Positions 38,479 to 46,820 of a DNA stretch of 64,000 bases are shown in pieces. Made by a program: the position numbers and the translations under genes. The first letter of the stretch is position 1; each line of letters starts with the position of its first letter. The stretch is from K189A clade bacterium. GTDB taxonomy: Bacteria; Pseudomonadota; Gammaproteobacteria; Pseudomonadales; Azotimanducaceae. The notes under the pieces were generated by a model that had not been told where the DNA came from, did not search any database, and saw only the letters and a list, made by a program, of their open reading frames with translations. The stretch lies in contig CACFGV010000002.1 in assembly GCA_902565895.1 (NCBI GenBank), positions 1 through 64,000 on the forward strand. Reading direction: 5' to 3'.

Positions 38479-38494
38479 AGCAAAAAAAGTGCCA
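38479..38494 (-). promoter_or_regulatory. Sigma-54 promoter for fliP-fliQ-fliR-flhB
   Basis: On the minus strand TGGCAC-TTTTT-TTGCT, an exact match to the -24/-12 consensus TGGCAC-N5-TTGCW. The predicted start near 38467 gives a leader of about 38 bases to the fliP ATG. The -24 element overlaps the GTG at 38489 that may start the divergent transglycosylase gene. Confidence 0.88.
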
Positions 38495-39493
38495 TATTTT
38501 TATTTTAATAATTTCAATAAGTTACAAACAAACAAGGCCTTCCGCCCGGATATCAGACGGCGACTGTCAAGGTTCCGACAATTCGCCATGAGCCCAATTC
38601 TTGGCGGCATGGTGGTCGCGGTTATGGCAACCCAGACGGCAAGCGCCAGCCAAAACGGCAACCAACTGCCTTATCGACACTGCTTCGAAGCCACGGCCAA
38701 AACCTACAACTTAGACAGCGACTGGCTTACCGCCATCGCCATTGTCGAAAGCAGTCTCAACCCGAAGGCGATATCTTCGGCAAATGCGGTAGGCTTGATG
38801 CAGATTAAATGGCCGCAAACCGCGGCTCACTTGGGCGCAACGTCTCGCGCATCGCTGTTTGATCCCTGCACTAATGTGGATTTAGGGGGTCGCTACCTGC
38901 GCGAGCTAACCGACCGCTACAAAGGCAATATGCAACGGGCTCTGGCAGCCTACCGAATAGGCCCAACGGCCTTAGCCCGCGCTAATGGCGAACCGGAAGT
39001 GGTGTTGGAATATCGACGTCGCATAAACGAGCAGTTGGATATTTTGCGCCCAAGTTCAGCTCAAAACCGAGCTTCCAAGGCAACCCCGCAAAGCGATGTA
39101 ACCCCAACCCCTGTGCCGGTTAAACGTCAGTCCAGGACAACTGCAACGACGCGACCCTTGGTAGCTGAAAAACCAACCATGTCAGCTGCTGAACCTGCGC
39201 CGACGACGCAAGAGCCAACGCCGAGGGCCGTTACACAGCGTGTTATGCCGCCGCCACGATGCGATCTGCGCGAGCTACAACTTGAATCCTTGAGCACGCA
39301 TCATCCAGCGAAGCGCGAACAGCGGTTTTTCGACTGGCTCACAGCTAATGGTGGTGTGTGCTCGTTGCGGCACCTTATCCAGGTAAAGAATCAGATGACT
39401 GTTTGGTTAGGCACCGCAGCAGGCTCAAAACGCATCGACTTGTCGCTAGAAAAACTTCTGCAAGCCAGTCAAACAAAGAAAACCCCGGACTAA
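38489..39493 (+). CDS. Lytic transglycosylase (SLT domain), exported
   Basis: Cleaves peptidoglycan glycan strands. The SLT domain (about residues 62-175) has AIAIVESSLNPKAIS with the catalytic Glu, ANAVGLMQIKWPQTA, then CTNVDLGGRYLRELTDRY and ALAAYRIGPTA. A signal peptide (GGMVVAVMATQTASA) precedes it. A Pro/Thr-rich linker and a C-terminal domain of unknown type (from about residue 254) follow. Start is uncertain: GTG 38489 gives a long Arg-rich n-region, ATG 38588 a very short one without charge. The gene lies between fliO and fliP on the opposite strand, so a role in letting the flagellar rod cross the wall is plausible but inferred. Confidence 0.85.
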   Translation: MPYFYFNNFNKLQTNKAFRPDIRRRLSRFRQFAMSPILGGMVVAVMATQTASASQNGNQLPYRHCFEATAKTYNLDSDWLTAIAIVESSLNPKAISSANAVGLMQIKWPQTAAHLGATSRASLFDPCTNVDLGGRYLRELTDRYKGNMQRALAAYRIGPTALARANGEPEVVLEYRRRINEQLDILRPSSAQNRASKATPQSDVTPTPVPVKRQSRTTATTRPLVAEKPTMSAAEPAPTTQEPTPRAVTQRVMPPPRCDLRELQLESLSTHHPAKREQRFFDWLTANGGVCSLRHLIQVKNQMTVWLGTAAGSKRIDLSLEKLLQASQTKKTPD

Positions 39494-39496
39494 ACT

Positions 39497-39844
39497 TCAG
39501 TTTTTACCTTGACCAAGTAGCGTGCCAAGCTGGTCTTTAAACCCAGGCTTAGGCTGTGCGTTGGCAGACTGGTTGTTATCAGGCTCAAGACTGTCTACTT
39601 CGGTGGAATCCAACAACGTGATGTTGCTGGCGCTGATACCGAGTAGTAATTGCTTGTCCCCGTAAGTAACCACGCACACCCGGTTTTTGGGATCAATACG
39701 CAGAGTATCAATAATGCGCAGATTAGCCTTGCCACTGGTGCCGCCCAGGGCCGTTTTGCTTTTCAAGAACCACAAGGTCAGAAGCAGAAGCCCGATAACG
39801 AACAAAAACGCCAGCAGGCCCAGAATGGGGTCGAAACTCTCCAC
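39497..39844 (-). CDS. fliO: Flagellar export assembly protein FliO
   Basis: A 115-aa protein that helps FliP assemble. One membrane helix, LAFLFVIGLLLLTLWFL (about residues 11-27), is followed by a small cytoplasmic beta domain with LRIIDTLRIDPKNRVCVVTYGDKQLLLGIS, here spanning residues 42-71 and typical for FliO, and a Gln/Asn-rich tail. Three bases separate it from fliN. Its 3' end converges with the transglycosylase gene with a 3-bp gap. Confidence 0.9.
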   Translation of the reverse strand: MESFDPILGLLAFLFVIGLLLLTLWFLKSKTALGGTSGKANLRIIDTLRIDPKNRVCVVTYGDKQLLLGISASNITLLDSTEVDSLEPDNNQSANAQPKPGFKDQLGTLLGQGKN

Positions 39845-39847
39845 GCC

Positions 39848-40174
39848 TTAGACGGGCTTGACGCGTTCCATGGGCGATACGATCTCGACAACTGTCAGGC
39901 CCAACTGGTCGCCTACGGTGACAACTTCGCCTTTTGCGATGGTCGTGCCGTTGACCTTCAGGTCCAGCATTTCGCCTGCTGCGGTATCCAACTCAAGCAC
40001 ACTACCCTGAGCCAGCCGCAGTAGGTCTTTGAGTTTTAACTTTGCCGAGCCCAACTCTACTGTGAGTGTTACCGGTATTGAACGTATTAAATCTTGGTCC
40101 AACGATCCGGCTTCTAGGGCATCGTTGTTATCAGCTTCAACCGCTTGGGTTGGTTCTTCAACGTTTTCACTCAT
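39848..40174 (-). CDS. fliN: Flagellar motor switch protein FliN
   Basis: C-ring protein, 108 aa. The SpoA domain has IPVTLTVELGSAKLKLKDLL, the conserved GSVLELDTAAGEMLDLKVNG and GEVVTVGDQLGLTVVEIV. Its start overlaps the fliM 3' end by 8 bp and it is followed by fliO, the usual order. A 28-residue acidic N-terminus precedes the domain. Confidence 0.95.
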   Translation of the reverse strand: MSENVEEPTQAVEADNNDALEAGSLDQDLIRSIPVTLTVELGSAKLKLKDLLRLAQGSVLELDTAAGEMLDLKVNGTTIAKGEVVTVGDQLGLTVVEIVSPMERVKPV

Positions 40175-41165
40175 TGGTGTGTCCAGCCATGGTACTCGCT
40201 ACTATTTTAACCGCGGCATGGTCACCGCGGCTGCCCATTTCAACTTCGTAAATCGGTAGTCCGTTTACACATAATTCTGATCGACCCATCTCTTGCAAAG
40301 AGATCACATCGCCAACCTTAAGCCCATTCAATTTTGCTAAAGAGATCGGTATTGCGCCCGCGTTAACAACCGCTTCGAACGAAACCTCATCCAAGGTCTT
40401 CGATAGTCGCTGGGCCCATTCGCGCTCCATCCGACTCTCGCTGCGAGTTGCAACGGCCGTTTTCGTCAGCGACCCCCGCACAAGATTGATACTCTCGAAA
40501 GGATGCACAATATCTATCGCCCCCAACGCATCCGTTCCATTACCGATCTTAAATCGATTGATGACCACCAGTTCATGGTCTGCCGCGATGTTCGCCAACA
40601 TCGGATTAGGTTCGGCACGCACAAACTCGCACTGTACGCGCAAAGCCGGAGCCCAAGCTTCAAGCAGAGCCGCATAAACAACAATGCGCACTTTCTTCAT
40701 CACCACCTCTTCAGTAGCGCTGAATGCACGTGACTCGCTGACATCCCTTAGCGGTCGTGGCGTTCCACCGAACCAATTGTCAACACAGCTGAACACTACC
40801 TGGGGGTCAATAAAACAAATGGACTCGCCTTTGAGCGGACTCATGTTGGTCAAATTCAGACTTACCGGCGACGGCAAGCTACTCATGTAGTCGCCATAGT
40901 TCATGATTTCTACCGTGCCCATGGCAACATCGGCGCTGTACTTCAACTCTCGCAATAAACCCGTGCGCAATTGTCGATGAAAACGCTCGTTAATCTGCTC
41001 CAATACCGCGGTATCAAAACTTGGCCGGTTGTCTTTAGAGGTAAGGTCGAAGCTTTCGGCGGTCATGCCGACGTTGTAGCCCTCGCCCTCTAAATCACCC
41101 GAGGCTACGACCTCTTCTATGGCCTGCAATTCCTCGTCTGTAAGTAGTTTTTCACCGTCTGCCAT
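40167..41165 (-). CDS. fliM: Flagellar motor switch protein FliM
   Basis: C-ring protein that receives CheY-P and links FliG to FliN. 332 aa. The N-terminal CheY-binding peptide, usually LSQxEIDALL, is recognisable but altered: LLTDEELQAIEEVV (about residues 6-19). The middle CheC-like domain contains VDNWFGGTPRPLRD, where the FliG-binding GGxG loop of other FliM proteins reads GGTP. The C-terminal SpoA domain has ISLAKLNGLKVGDVISL. It overlaps fliN and is 9 bp after the fliL-like gene. Confidence 0.93.
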   Translation of the reverse strand: MADGEKLLTDEELQAIEEVVASGDLEGEGYNVGMTAESFDLTSKDNRPSFDTAVLEQINERFHRQLRTGLLRELKYSADVAMGTVEIMNYGDYMSSLPSPVSLNLTNMSPLKGESICFIDPQVVFSCVDNWFGGTPRPLRDVSESRAFSATEEVVMKKVRIVVYAALLEAWAPALRVQCEFVRAEPNPMLANIAADHELVVINRFKIGNGTDALGAIDIVHPFESINLVRGSLTKTAVATRSESRMEREWAQRLSKTLDEVSFEAVVNAGAIPISLAKLNGLKVGDVISLQEMGRSELCVNGLPIYEVEMGSRGDHAAVKIVASTMAGHTNE

Positions 41166-41174
41166 GACTCGACT

Positions 41175-41681
41175 CTATTCCATCACGTAGCTGGTAATTA
41201 AAACGTCTGCAACCAAGTCAAAGTCGTAGCCTTCGTAGTTTCTAATCAATTCGTTTGCTGCGGCCTTAAAGTCCGCGCGTAGGGTCTGGCGAAAATTCGG
41301 ATCCGTCGTGTCGGCTTCAGTGACCTCCAACATGCGTTCCGTAAAGATTGATCGCAACGCCTGATCATGGGTTTGTACCCGTAGCTTGGCGAAAAAGTCA
41401 TGCTTTGTGAGCACTGATAGTTTCAGTTGCAGCATTTTGCGTGAATTTTTCATCTTCACCATCAACGCTGGTTTCTCAACGGCATGATACTGAGACTCTC
41501 TCAAATCATTAGGTATGCAGCTGTTCCAGAGCGTTCGATCCTCGAGCGAGGTCGGCTTATCGTATTTTGCGGCGGTATCAAAAGGCGGGCACATTATTGG
41601 CGCGTTGGGGTCCACTTCCTCACCGCAGCCGGCGCTGAGCAATAATAGAACCACCACTATGGACCAATTTGATCTGCTCAT
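41175..41681 (-). CDS. fliL: FliL-like protein with a lipoprotein-type signal
   Basis: FliL lies around stators and supports their torque. This 168-aa protein has the position (between fliK and fliM) and the C-terminal fold pattern of FliL: a membrane-distal domain ending in VLITSYVME, like the usual V-x-F-T-x-F-V-x-Q end. However, its N-terminus is a signal with VVVLLLLSAGCGEE, resembling a lipobox, instead of the cytoplasmic head and permanent membrane helix of FliL. Two further cysteines occur (about residues 31 and 55), possibly a disulfide. Assignment rests mainly on context and the last 100 residues. Confidence 0.7.
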   Translation of the reverse strand: MSRSNWSIVVVLLLLSAGCGEEVDPNAPIMCPPFDTAAKYDKPTSLEDRTLWNSCIPNDLRESQYHAVEKPALMVKMKNSRKMLQLKLSVLTKHDFFAKLRVQTHDQALRSIFTERMLEVTEADTTDPNFRQTLRADFKAAANELIRNYEGYDFDLVADVLITSYVME

Positions 41682-41719
41682 GTCATCACCTCAGTGTGTA
41701 AACTTTGAGTGCACAAACC

Positions 41720-42994
41720 CTACACAAAAACGTTCAATCCATCACCTGCTTTGAAGTCTGCAGGCAGTGCTTGGGCCAGCTCTTGAGCCGACAAAGTGAT
41801 GGTCTTAAATGCTTCGGCAGATGGGTGTTGGTTAGCGCCTAAACTCAGCGAGACTGCAGGGTTGGCTAGCTTATCGCTGAGGGCGCTTTCTAGCGCTGCT
41901 TGCAACTTCGGCAATGACTCCGCCAGCACTTGACGCACGACTGGATCCGACGAGGTCACCGACCCCTGTATTCCGTCTTCACCTGCGTGTAACTGAATCG
42001 CGACCGAACCCAAGTCCATGGCATCCAGGTCTAATTGCACCGACCAAGAACCTTCTCGCACAGCTACCGCCAAACGCGTGCCCAACATTTCACTGAAGCG
42101 CTCGCTCCATTCGCGATACTGCTGCGCCTTATTTTGCGCCTCTTCATTCAATGCAGGATTATTTTGCGTAAATGTTGTCGGCTGTTCGCCTTGGCCAGAC
42201 CGTTGGCCAGACTGCTGTTGGTTCGCAAACTCGATGTCCAATTCGCCGCTTTCCAGCGCAGCCGCCTGAGCTGCTGCCGCTTGTCTTTGATCGTCAGCTA
42301 CCTGCGGCCATTGCGCGGTTAACAACTCTTTTGTACCAACCGGCTGTAATGCTTGGTCCGCCAGCGCTTCGTTGCGCATGGGAATTGGTAACTCCGATGC
42401 CGCGTTGGGCAGCACTTTGGCCTCCCTGCTTAGCGCCGCCTCTGGTTTCACCAGTGTGGACGAACTGATCCCGTTAGTAGTGTCCAGCGGTTGGCTTGGT
42501 ATGCTTGGCGCACCAAGCGCCGTCGCCGTCAAGTTAGGCTCTATTAGAGCTGCATCCACCGGAGCTGTCGTTACCGGTATTTCGCCCAATTCTTGAACTG
42601 GCAATGGGCCCGGCTCATCCGAGGTTTTGGCCACTGCCGCACCGGCTCCCAACATGGTTTGCTTCATATAGCCCGCCATGCCGCCCTCAGAAAATCCGTG
42701 GTCGCGCATAAATTGGGTCAGTTGGCTGTCCTGACCTGTTTGGTCACCGCCCGTCAAAATGACCCGACCGATTTCTCTGCTGCGATCATGCAAGGCCAAT
42801 CGCGGCATATCCTGAGTCTCAACTAAGTTGCTCTTGGCAACCGCCCCTGTGTGTGGCGGCGCGGCAACCTGACTTTGCAAAAGGTGCCTAAAGTCGCCTG
42901 TCGGCATACCCTCGGACGCTTTCTTGACTTCCATACCACGCGGCGGCAACTCCGACGCAGATGTAGCACTCTGGGGCTTGATAGAGTCTGTCAT
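41720..42994 (-). CDS. fliK: Flagellar hook-length control protein FliK
   Basis: Molecular ruler secreted during hook assembly; its C-terminal domain triggers the FlhB switch. 424 aa. The long N-terminal two thirds is low-complexity, Gln/Ala/Pro-rich and poorly conserved, as usual. The C-terminal FliK domain (about residues 290-385) has the WSVQLDLDAMDLGSVAIQLH pattern, close to the L-x-P-x-x-LG-x-[VI]-x-[VI] signature, with the usual Pro replaced. A sigma-54 promoter stands about 80 bp upstream. First gene of a fliK-L-M-N-O unit. Confidence 0.88.
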   Translation of the reverse strand: MTDSIKPQSATSASELPPRGMEVKKASEGMPTGDFRHLLQSQVAAPPHTGAVAKSNLVETQDMPRLALHDRSREIGRVILTGGDQTGQDSQLTQFMRDHGFSEGGMAGYMKQTMLGAGAAVAKTSDEPGPLPVQELGEIPVTTAPVDAALIEPNLTATALGAPSIPSQPLDTTNGISSSTLVKPEAALSREAKVLPNAASELPIPMRNEALADQALQPVGTKELLTAQWPQVADDQRQAAAAQAAALESGELDIEFANQQQSGQRSGQGEQPTTFTQNNPALNEEAQNKAQQYREWSERFSEMLGTRLAVAVREGSWSVQLDLDAMDLGSVAIQLHAGEDGIQGSVTSSDPVVRQVLAESLPKLQAALESALSDKLANPAVSLSLGANQHPSAEAFKTITLSAQELAQALPADFKAGDGLNVFV

Positions 42995-43072
42995 TTACTG
43001 TCTTTCCCACTAAGCGATGCCTTGGGCATCTGGCTTTGTATTTGTCTTTGTAATCGTCTGTATTCCTAACTT

Positions 43073-43088
43073 GGCAACATTTGTGCCA
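43073..43088 (-). promoter_or_regulatory. Sigma-54 promoter for fliK-fliL-fliM-fliN-fliO
   Basis: On the minus strand TGGCAC-AAATG-TTGCC, matching TGGCAC-N5-TTGCW at all but the last base. It lies in the 102-bp gap after fliJ. Predicted start near 43061, about 67 bases before the fliK ATG. Confidence 0.82.
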
Positions 43089-43096
43089 ACAGTCTG

Positions 43097-43558
43097 CTAG
43101 GGCCTATCGACTCGTGAAAATCGTTGCACGTTCAACAAATCCTGCTGTCTTTGTTCAGCGCGTTTTTCATGGCTGTCCTTGCGCTGTTCTACGCGATGAC
43201 GCAAGGCCTCAAACTTGCTGTGCTCCTGATAGAGCACACGATAGCGTTGCTCTACCTGACGTTTAGCCTTATCGAGCTCCTGAATCTGTTGGTCCACTGC
43301 GGCCAGAGTGTCGTCAAGGTGAACTAGAAACCGACGCAAATGACTCGTGGTCTCTATGCTGTGATCTTGCTGTTGTTGCGCGGCAAGATCCTCGAGGTAC
43401 TGCGCCTTCATCTGGCGCAGTTTTGCCGCCTCGGCGGCCATTTCATTCCGCCGAGCGGTTGCTTGAACCAGTGCTTTTTGTACCTCGGTGAGTTCATCTT
43501 TGACACGGTCCGCAAGCAGTTGCCACCGGTCGATTTGGCGATCAAACATTTCAGCCAT
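43097..43558 (-). CDS. fliJ: Flagellar export chaperone FliJ
   Basis: Cytoplasmic component of the export ATPase complex. From ATG 43558 (MAEMFDRQIDRW) it is 153 aa, almost wholly a long antiparallel coiled coil rich in Gln, Glu, Arg and Leu. The start overlaps the fliI stop (ATGGCTGA), and earlier codons in frame fall within fliI. Identity comes from length, coiled coil and position after fliI; sequence conservation in FliJ is low. Confidence 0.85.
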   Translation of the reverse strand: MAEMFDRQIDRWQLLADRVKDELTEVQKALVQATARRNEMAAEAAKLRQMKAQYLEDLAAQQQQDHSIETTSHLRRFLVHLDDTLAAVDQQIQELDKAKRQVEQRYRVLYQEHSKFEALRHRVEQRKDSHEKRAEQRQQDLLNVQRFSRVDRP

Positions 43559-44876
43559 GAGCCAAGCACTCCTGTAACTGTGCCAAGGCCGCATCGGCAG
43601 TGACCTGCTCGTGCATGGGCTGACGTAAGAAATTCTCCATCTCGCTGCGTACCGCAATGGCACGGTCTAAGTCCGGATTCGAACCGGCTTCATAAGCACC
43701 CACGTTGATCAGGTCTTGGTTTTGCTGATACAAGGTCCACAACCGACGCAAAGTATTCGCTAGATTCTGATGGTCCTGACCCGCAATGGTGGGCATCAGT
43801 CGGGAGATAGAGCCCATCAGATCAATCGCGGGATAATGGGCCGCGTCTGCCAAGGCACGTGACAACACCACTTGGCCATCTAACGACGCCCGAGCAATGT
43901 CGACAATGGGATCATTTAAGTCATCGCCTTCTGCTAAAAGGGTATACATCGCGGTAATGGTGCCCTCACCCACACGGCCCGTACCGGAACGCTCAATCAA
44001 TTTCGGCAACAGGCTGAATACTGACGGGGGATAGCCCTTCGCCGTGGGCGGTTCACCTACCGCCAAACCGATTTCGCGCTGGGCATGGGCTACTCTAGAC
44101 AAGCTGTCCATGAGCAACAGCACGTTCTTACCCTCTGCACGAAAATGCTCGGCATAAAGATGCGCTAAATGCGTTGCGCGGATTCTCAGCAGCGGCGACT
44201 CATCCGCTGGCGCTGCCACCACTACGGACTTTTTCAAGCCTTCGGGCCCTAAAGTGTTCTGAATAAACTCTTTAACTTCTCGACCGCGCTCACCGATGAG
44301 ACCGATCACCACGACATCAGCGGCAGTGAATTTGGTAAGCATACCGAGCAAGACACTTTTGCCGACGCCGGATCCCGCGATCAAGCCAATGCGTTGACCG
44401 CAGCCAATGGTCAGCAGTGCGTTCAAAGCCCGTATGCCGACATCTAATACTTTATCAATGGGTGTACGCTCCAGTGGGTTGGGCGTGCTGCCCGATAGAC
44501 CCATGGGCCTTCCGCCAGTGATCTTGGGTTGCGCGTCTAACGGTTCACCCATGGCGTCCACTACACGGCCGAGTAAACCATCACCAACTAGGGCGGTGTC
44601 CGTTTCTTTATGTACGTAAACCCGACAGCCGGCACTCAGTCCGGTAGCCTGCCACAAAGGCATTAAGTAGACACTGCCCGACTCAAAACCAACCACTTGA
44701 GCATCCACATGCTCACCGTCAGGGCGCAATATCCGGCAAATAGACCCCACTGCCGCACTGACACCCTTGGCTTCAAGAGTCAGCCCAACAATACGTGTGA
44801 GTGTGCCGTAGCGACGCGATCGGGGCGGCTTCAACTGCCTGACTATGCTGTCAGCGTATTTGTTGAGACTTAACAT
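43551..44876 (-). CDS. fliI: Flagellum-specific ATPase FliI
   Basis: Hexameric ATPase of the flagellar export apparatus, related to the F1 beta subunit. 441 aa. Walker A: GLIAGSGVGKSVLLGML (about residues 164-180). Walker B region: VLLLMDSLSRVAHAQREIGLA (shown as about 251-271; key residues LLLMD and RVAHAQREI). GLIGERGREVKEFI and GEPPTAKGYPPSVFSLLPKL are type III ATPase signatures. Overlaps fliJ by eight bases and fliH by one. Confidence 0.96.
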   Translation of the reverse strand: MLSLNKYADSIVRQLKPPRSRRYGTLTRIVGLTLEAKGVSAAVGSICRILRPDGEHVDAQVVGFESGSVYLMPLWQATGLSAGCRVYVHKETDTALVGDGLLGRVVDAMGEPLDAQPKITGGRPMGLSGSTPNPLERTPIDKVLDVGIRALNALLTIGCGQRIGLIAGSGVGKSVLLGMLTKFTAADVVVIGLIGERGREVKEFIQNTLGPEGLKKSVVVAAPADESPLLRIRATHLAHLYAEHFRAEGKNVLLLMDSLSRVAHAQREIGLAVGEPPTAKGYPPSVFSLLPKLIERSGTGRVGEGTITAMYTLLAEGDDLNDPIVDIARASLDGQVVLSRALADAAHYPAIDLMGSISRLMPTIAGQDHQNLANTLRRLWTLYQQNQDLINVGAYEAGSNPDLDRAIAVRSEMENFLRQPMHEQVTADAALAQLQECLAHG

Positions 44877-45712
44877 CAGTCCTTTGTTCCAGGATTATCG
44901 CCGTCGATTTGCGGCAATTCTTCGAAGTCTGCGTCCGCCGCATCATCGGCTAACGCAGCCGACTGGGCTCCAGCTTCTGTTGCTGCTTCTACTTTTGATT
45001 CTGTTTCTAAAACGTCGGCGAAATCCACACCATCGAGCTGCTGCGCTAATTGCTGCACTCGCTGGGCCACCAGGTCTTCAACTTGAGCATCGTTTACAAG
45101 CAGACGTACATCGCCGTCGTAGAGGTCTTCGTCCGCAATAATTGGGTAGTCTCCCGTTAATCCTTGCAGGGGCTCGGCTTTTAAGCGCCTGGCCCAGGCC
45201 TCGGAAACGTGAATCTCAATGGCTCCCAGGTCAGTAGGATCCAAGCCATCGATAGCAGTGTTAACCACCGCCTCGATGGCGCTGTGTGATTGACTCAACT
45301 CCACACGAGCCAGGTGTTCTGCCAACGCCAAGGCAAGGTTACGAACCGGTTTTAACAACGGTTGGCGAGACGCAAGGTCATCTTTTAACGCCCCTATGAA
45401 CGCAGCAAATTCGGCATCCACCAGGGCTTTGTGTTCTGTTTGCATCTGCAAAAATTGCTCATCAGCTTTCGCCTCACCCGCCGCAAGACCCTCTGCCCGA
45501 GCCGCCGCTACAAGTTCATCTACCTGTTGTTGAGTATAGCTGGTGGCTGGTGGTGCCTGCGTCGGCTGCTTGGCGTCCACCGGCAGGTTGTCTTGTTCTA
45601 TGCCCATGACAAATCCCGCGGACTTTTCTGGTGGCACCGTTAAACGCGTGAAGCCTTGTTCAGTTTCACGTTTAGCAAACCGCGGGTCGCTTGACCAAGC
45701 GTCATCGGTCAT
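44876..45712 (-). CDS. fliH: Flagellar assembly protein FliH
   Basis: Regulator and stalk of the FliI ATPase. 278 aa. The N-terminal 60 residues are hydrophilic and variable; then come a coiled coil rich in Ala and Glu with AEGLAAGEAKADE, and a C-terminal domain (about residues 130-215) with LALALAEHLARVELSQSH and IEIHVSEAWARRL, as in FliH. A long acidic tail after about residue 230 is unusual. One base overlaps fliI; 8 bp separate it from fliG. Confidence 0.88.
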   Translation of the reverse strand: MTDDAWSSDPRFAKRETEQGFTRLTVPPEKSAGFVMGIEQDNLPVDAKQPTQAPPATSYTQQQVDELVAAARAEGLAAGEAKADEQFLQMQTEHKALVDAEFAAFIGALKDDLASRQPLLKPVRNLALALAEHLARVELSQSHSAIEAVVNTAIDGLDPTDLGAIEIHVSEAWARRLKAEPLQGLTGDYPIIADEDLYDGDVRLLVNDAQVEDLVAQRVQQLAQQLDGVDFADVLETESKVEAATEAGAQSAALADDAADADFEELPQIDGDNPGTKD

Positions 45713-45720
45713 GGGTTATC

Positions 45721-46788
45721 CTAAACATAGTCCGTGCTGTCACCGGCAGACATGATTATTTCACCAGCTTCCTGCAGCTTGCGCGCTTGGCGGACGATAC
45801 TTTTCTGTGCAGCGTCGACTTCGGCAATGGGTTTAGGCGTGGCAACTTCCATGTCGTCCTTCATGACCAAAGCTTGTCGTTCCGACACGTTCTCTAAGAA
45901 GTAGTCAATCAGCTGCTGCGGAGCGCCGCGGAACGCTAACATCAATTCGTCCTGGTCCAGCGCCTGACCTAAGGTCTGCATACTGCGGCGGTCCAACTTT
46001 ATAAAATCCTCGAACTCAAACATATTGTCCTGTATGTCGACTGTAAGCTGCTCGTCAATTTCCTTCAGACCACCAAAAACCTCTTGCTCTAAATCTAGCT
46101 TGGTGCGATTCATAATCTTCGCCGCAGCGCGCACGCCGCCCACGGTCGGGGCCGCTTGAGAGGACATCGAGCTTTGCAGTTGGCGTTGCACAACATTCTC
46201 CAGCTCGGACATTGCGCTGGGTTGCACCGTGTCCAGCAACGCCACTCGACGCATGACTTCGGTGCGCATTTCACTAGGAAGTAGAGCCAGCAATTCTGCA
46301 GCGGTATCTTCTTCAAGCACCGACATGATGATGGCGATGACTTGTGGGTGCTCATCACCAATCATTTCGAAAATATTTTGTGGCGTCATCCAGGCCAGAA
46401 TCTCCAATCCTTTGCTGGACGTGGATGGCAATATGCGGCTTAACACCGAAGCAGACTTTTCTGGCCCCAGCGCGCGCTTCAATACACCCTCAACATAGTC
46501 TTTAGATCCAAGACCTAAGTTGGTCTGGCCTCGCAGCTCACCAATAAACTCGTCGAGCACTTTATCTACCGCACTTTGGGAAACGTCATTTACCGACACC
46601 ATAGCCGTACCAAGAGTCTCGACTTCGTCTCGGTTTAAGTAACCGATTATGTCTGAGGCTTGTTGCTCACCCAGCACCAACATCAGCAGTGCTGCCCGTT
46701 TGGTTGAGTCTAATGCCGCAAGCTCGCGCTCCAGCGCCGAAGGCTCGGGCGGCTTGACTGGTTCGTTCTTTTTATCTTTCTTTGCCAC
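45721..46788 (-). CDS. fliG: Flagellar motor switch protein FliG
   Basis: Torque-generating C-ring protein, 355 aa. LDSTKRAALLMLVLGEQQAS begins the N-domain. The EHPQ motif that binds FliM is intact in IGDEHPQVIAIIMS (about residues 143-156). The C-terminal torque domain keeps the charges aligned with E. coli Lys264 (Arg here), Arg281 and Asp288/Asp289 (AFRGA, SERQ, KDDM), while the Arg297 position is a Pro next to a Lys. Gene order fliF-fliG-fliH is standard. Confidence 0.94.
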   Translation of the reverse strand: MAKKDKKNEPVKPPEPSALERELAALDSTKRAALLMLVLGEQQASDIIGYLNRDEVETLGTAMVSVNDVSQSAVDKVLDEFIGELRGQTNLGLGSKDYVEGVLKRALGPEKSASVLSRILPSTSSKGLEILAWMTPQNIFEMIGDEHPQVIAIIMSVLEEDTAAELLALLPSEMRTEVMRRVALLDTVQPSAMSELENVVQRQLQSSMSSQAAPTVGGVRAAAKIMNRTKLDLEQEVFGGLKEIDEQLTVDIQDNMFEFEDFIKLDRRSMQTLGQALDQDELMLAFRGAPQQLIDYFLENVSERQALVMKDDMEVATPKPIAEVDAAQKSIVRQARKLQEAGEIIMSAGDSTDYV

Positions 46789-46820
46789 GTTAGTTCTCGC
46801 GATTTACTTGGGCAGATGAA

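Noticed and set aside
39510-39530. Possible sigma-54 site in the fliO 3' end
   Set aside because: TGGCAC-N5-TTGGT lacks the essential GC of the -12 element and has no gene correctly placed behind it.
46000-46060. Loss of the charged torque-helix residues of FliG
   Set aside because: After lining up with E. coli residues 264-297, the positions for Lys264 (Arg), Arg281, Asp288 and Asp289 are kept; only Arg297 is shifted. The protein looks functional.
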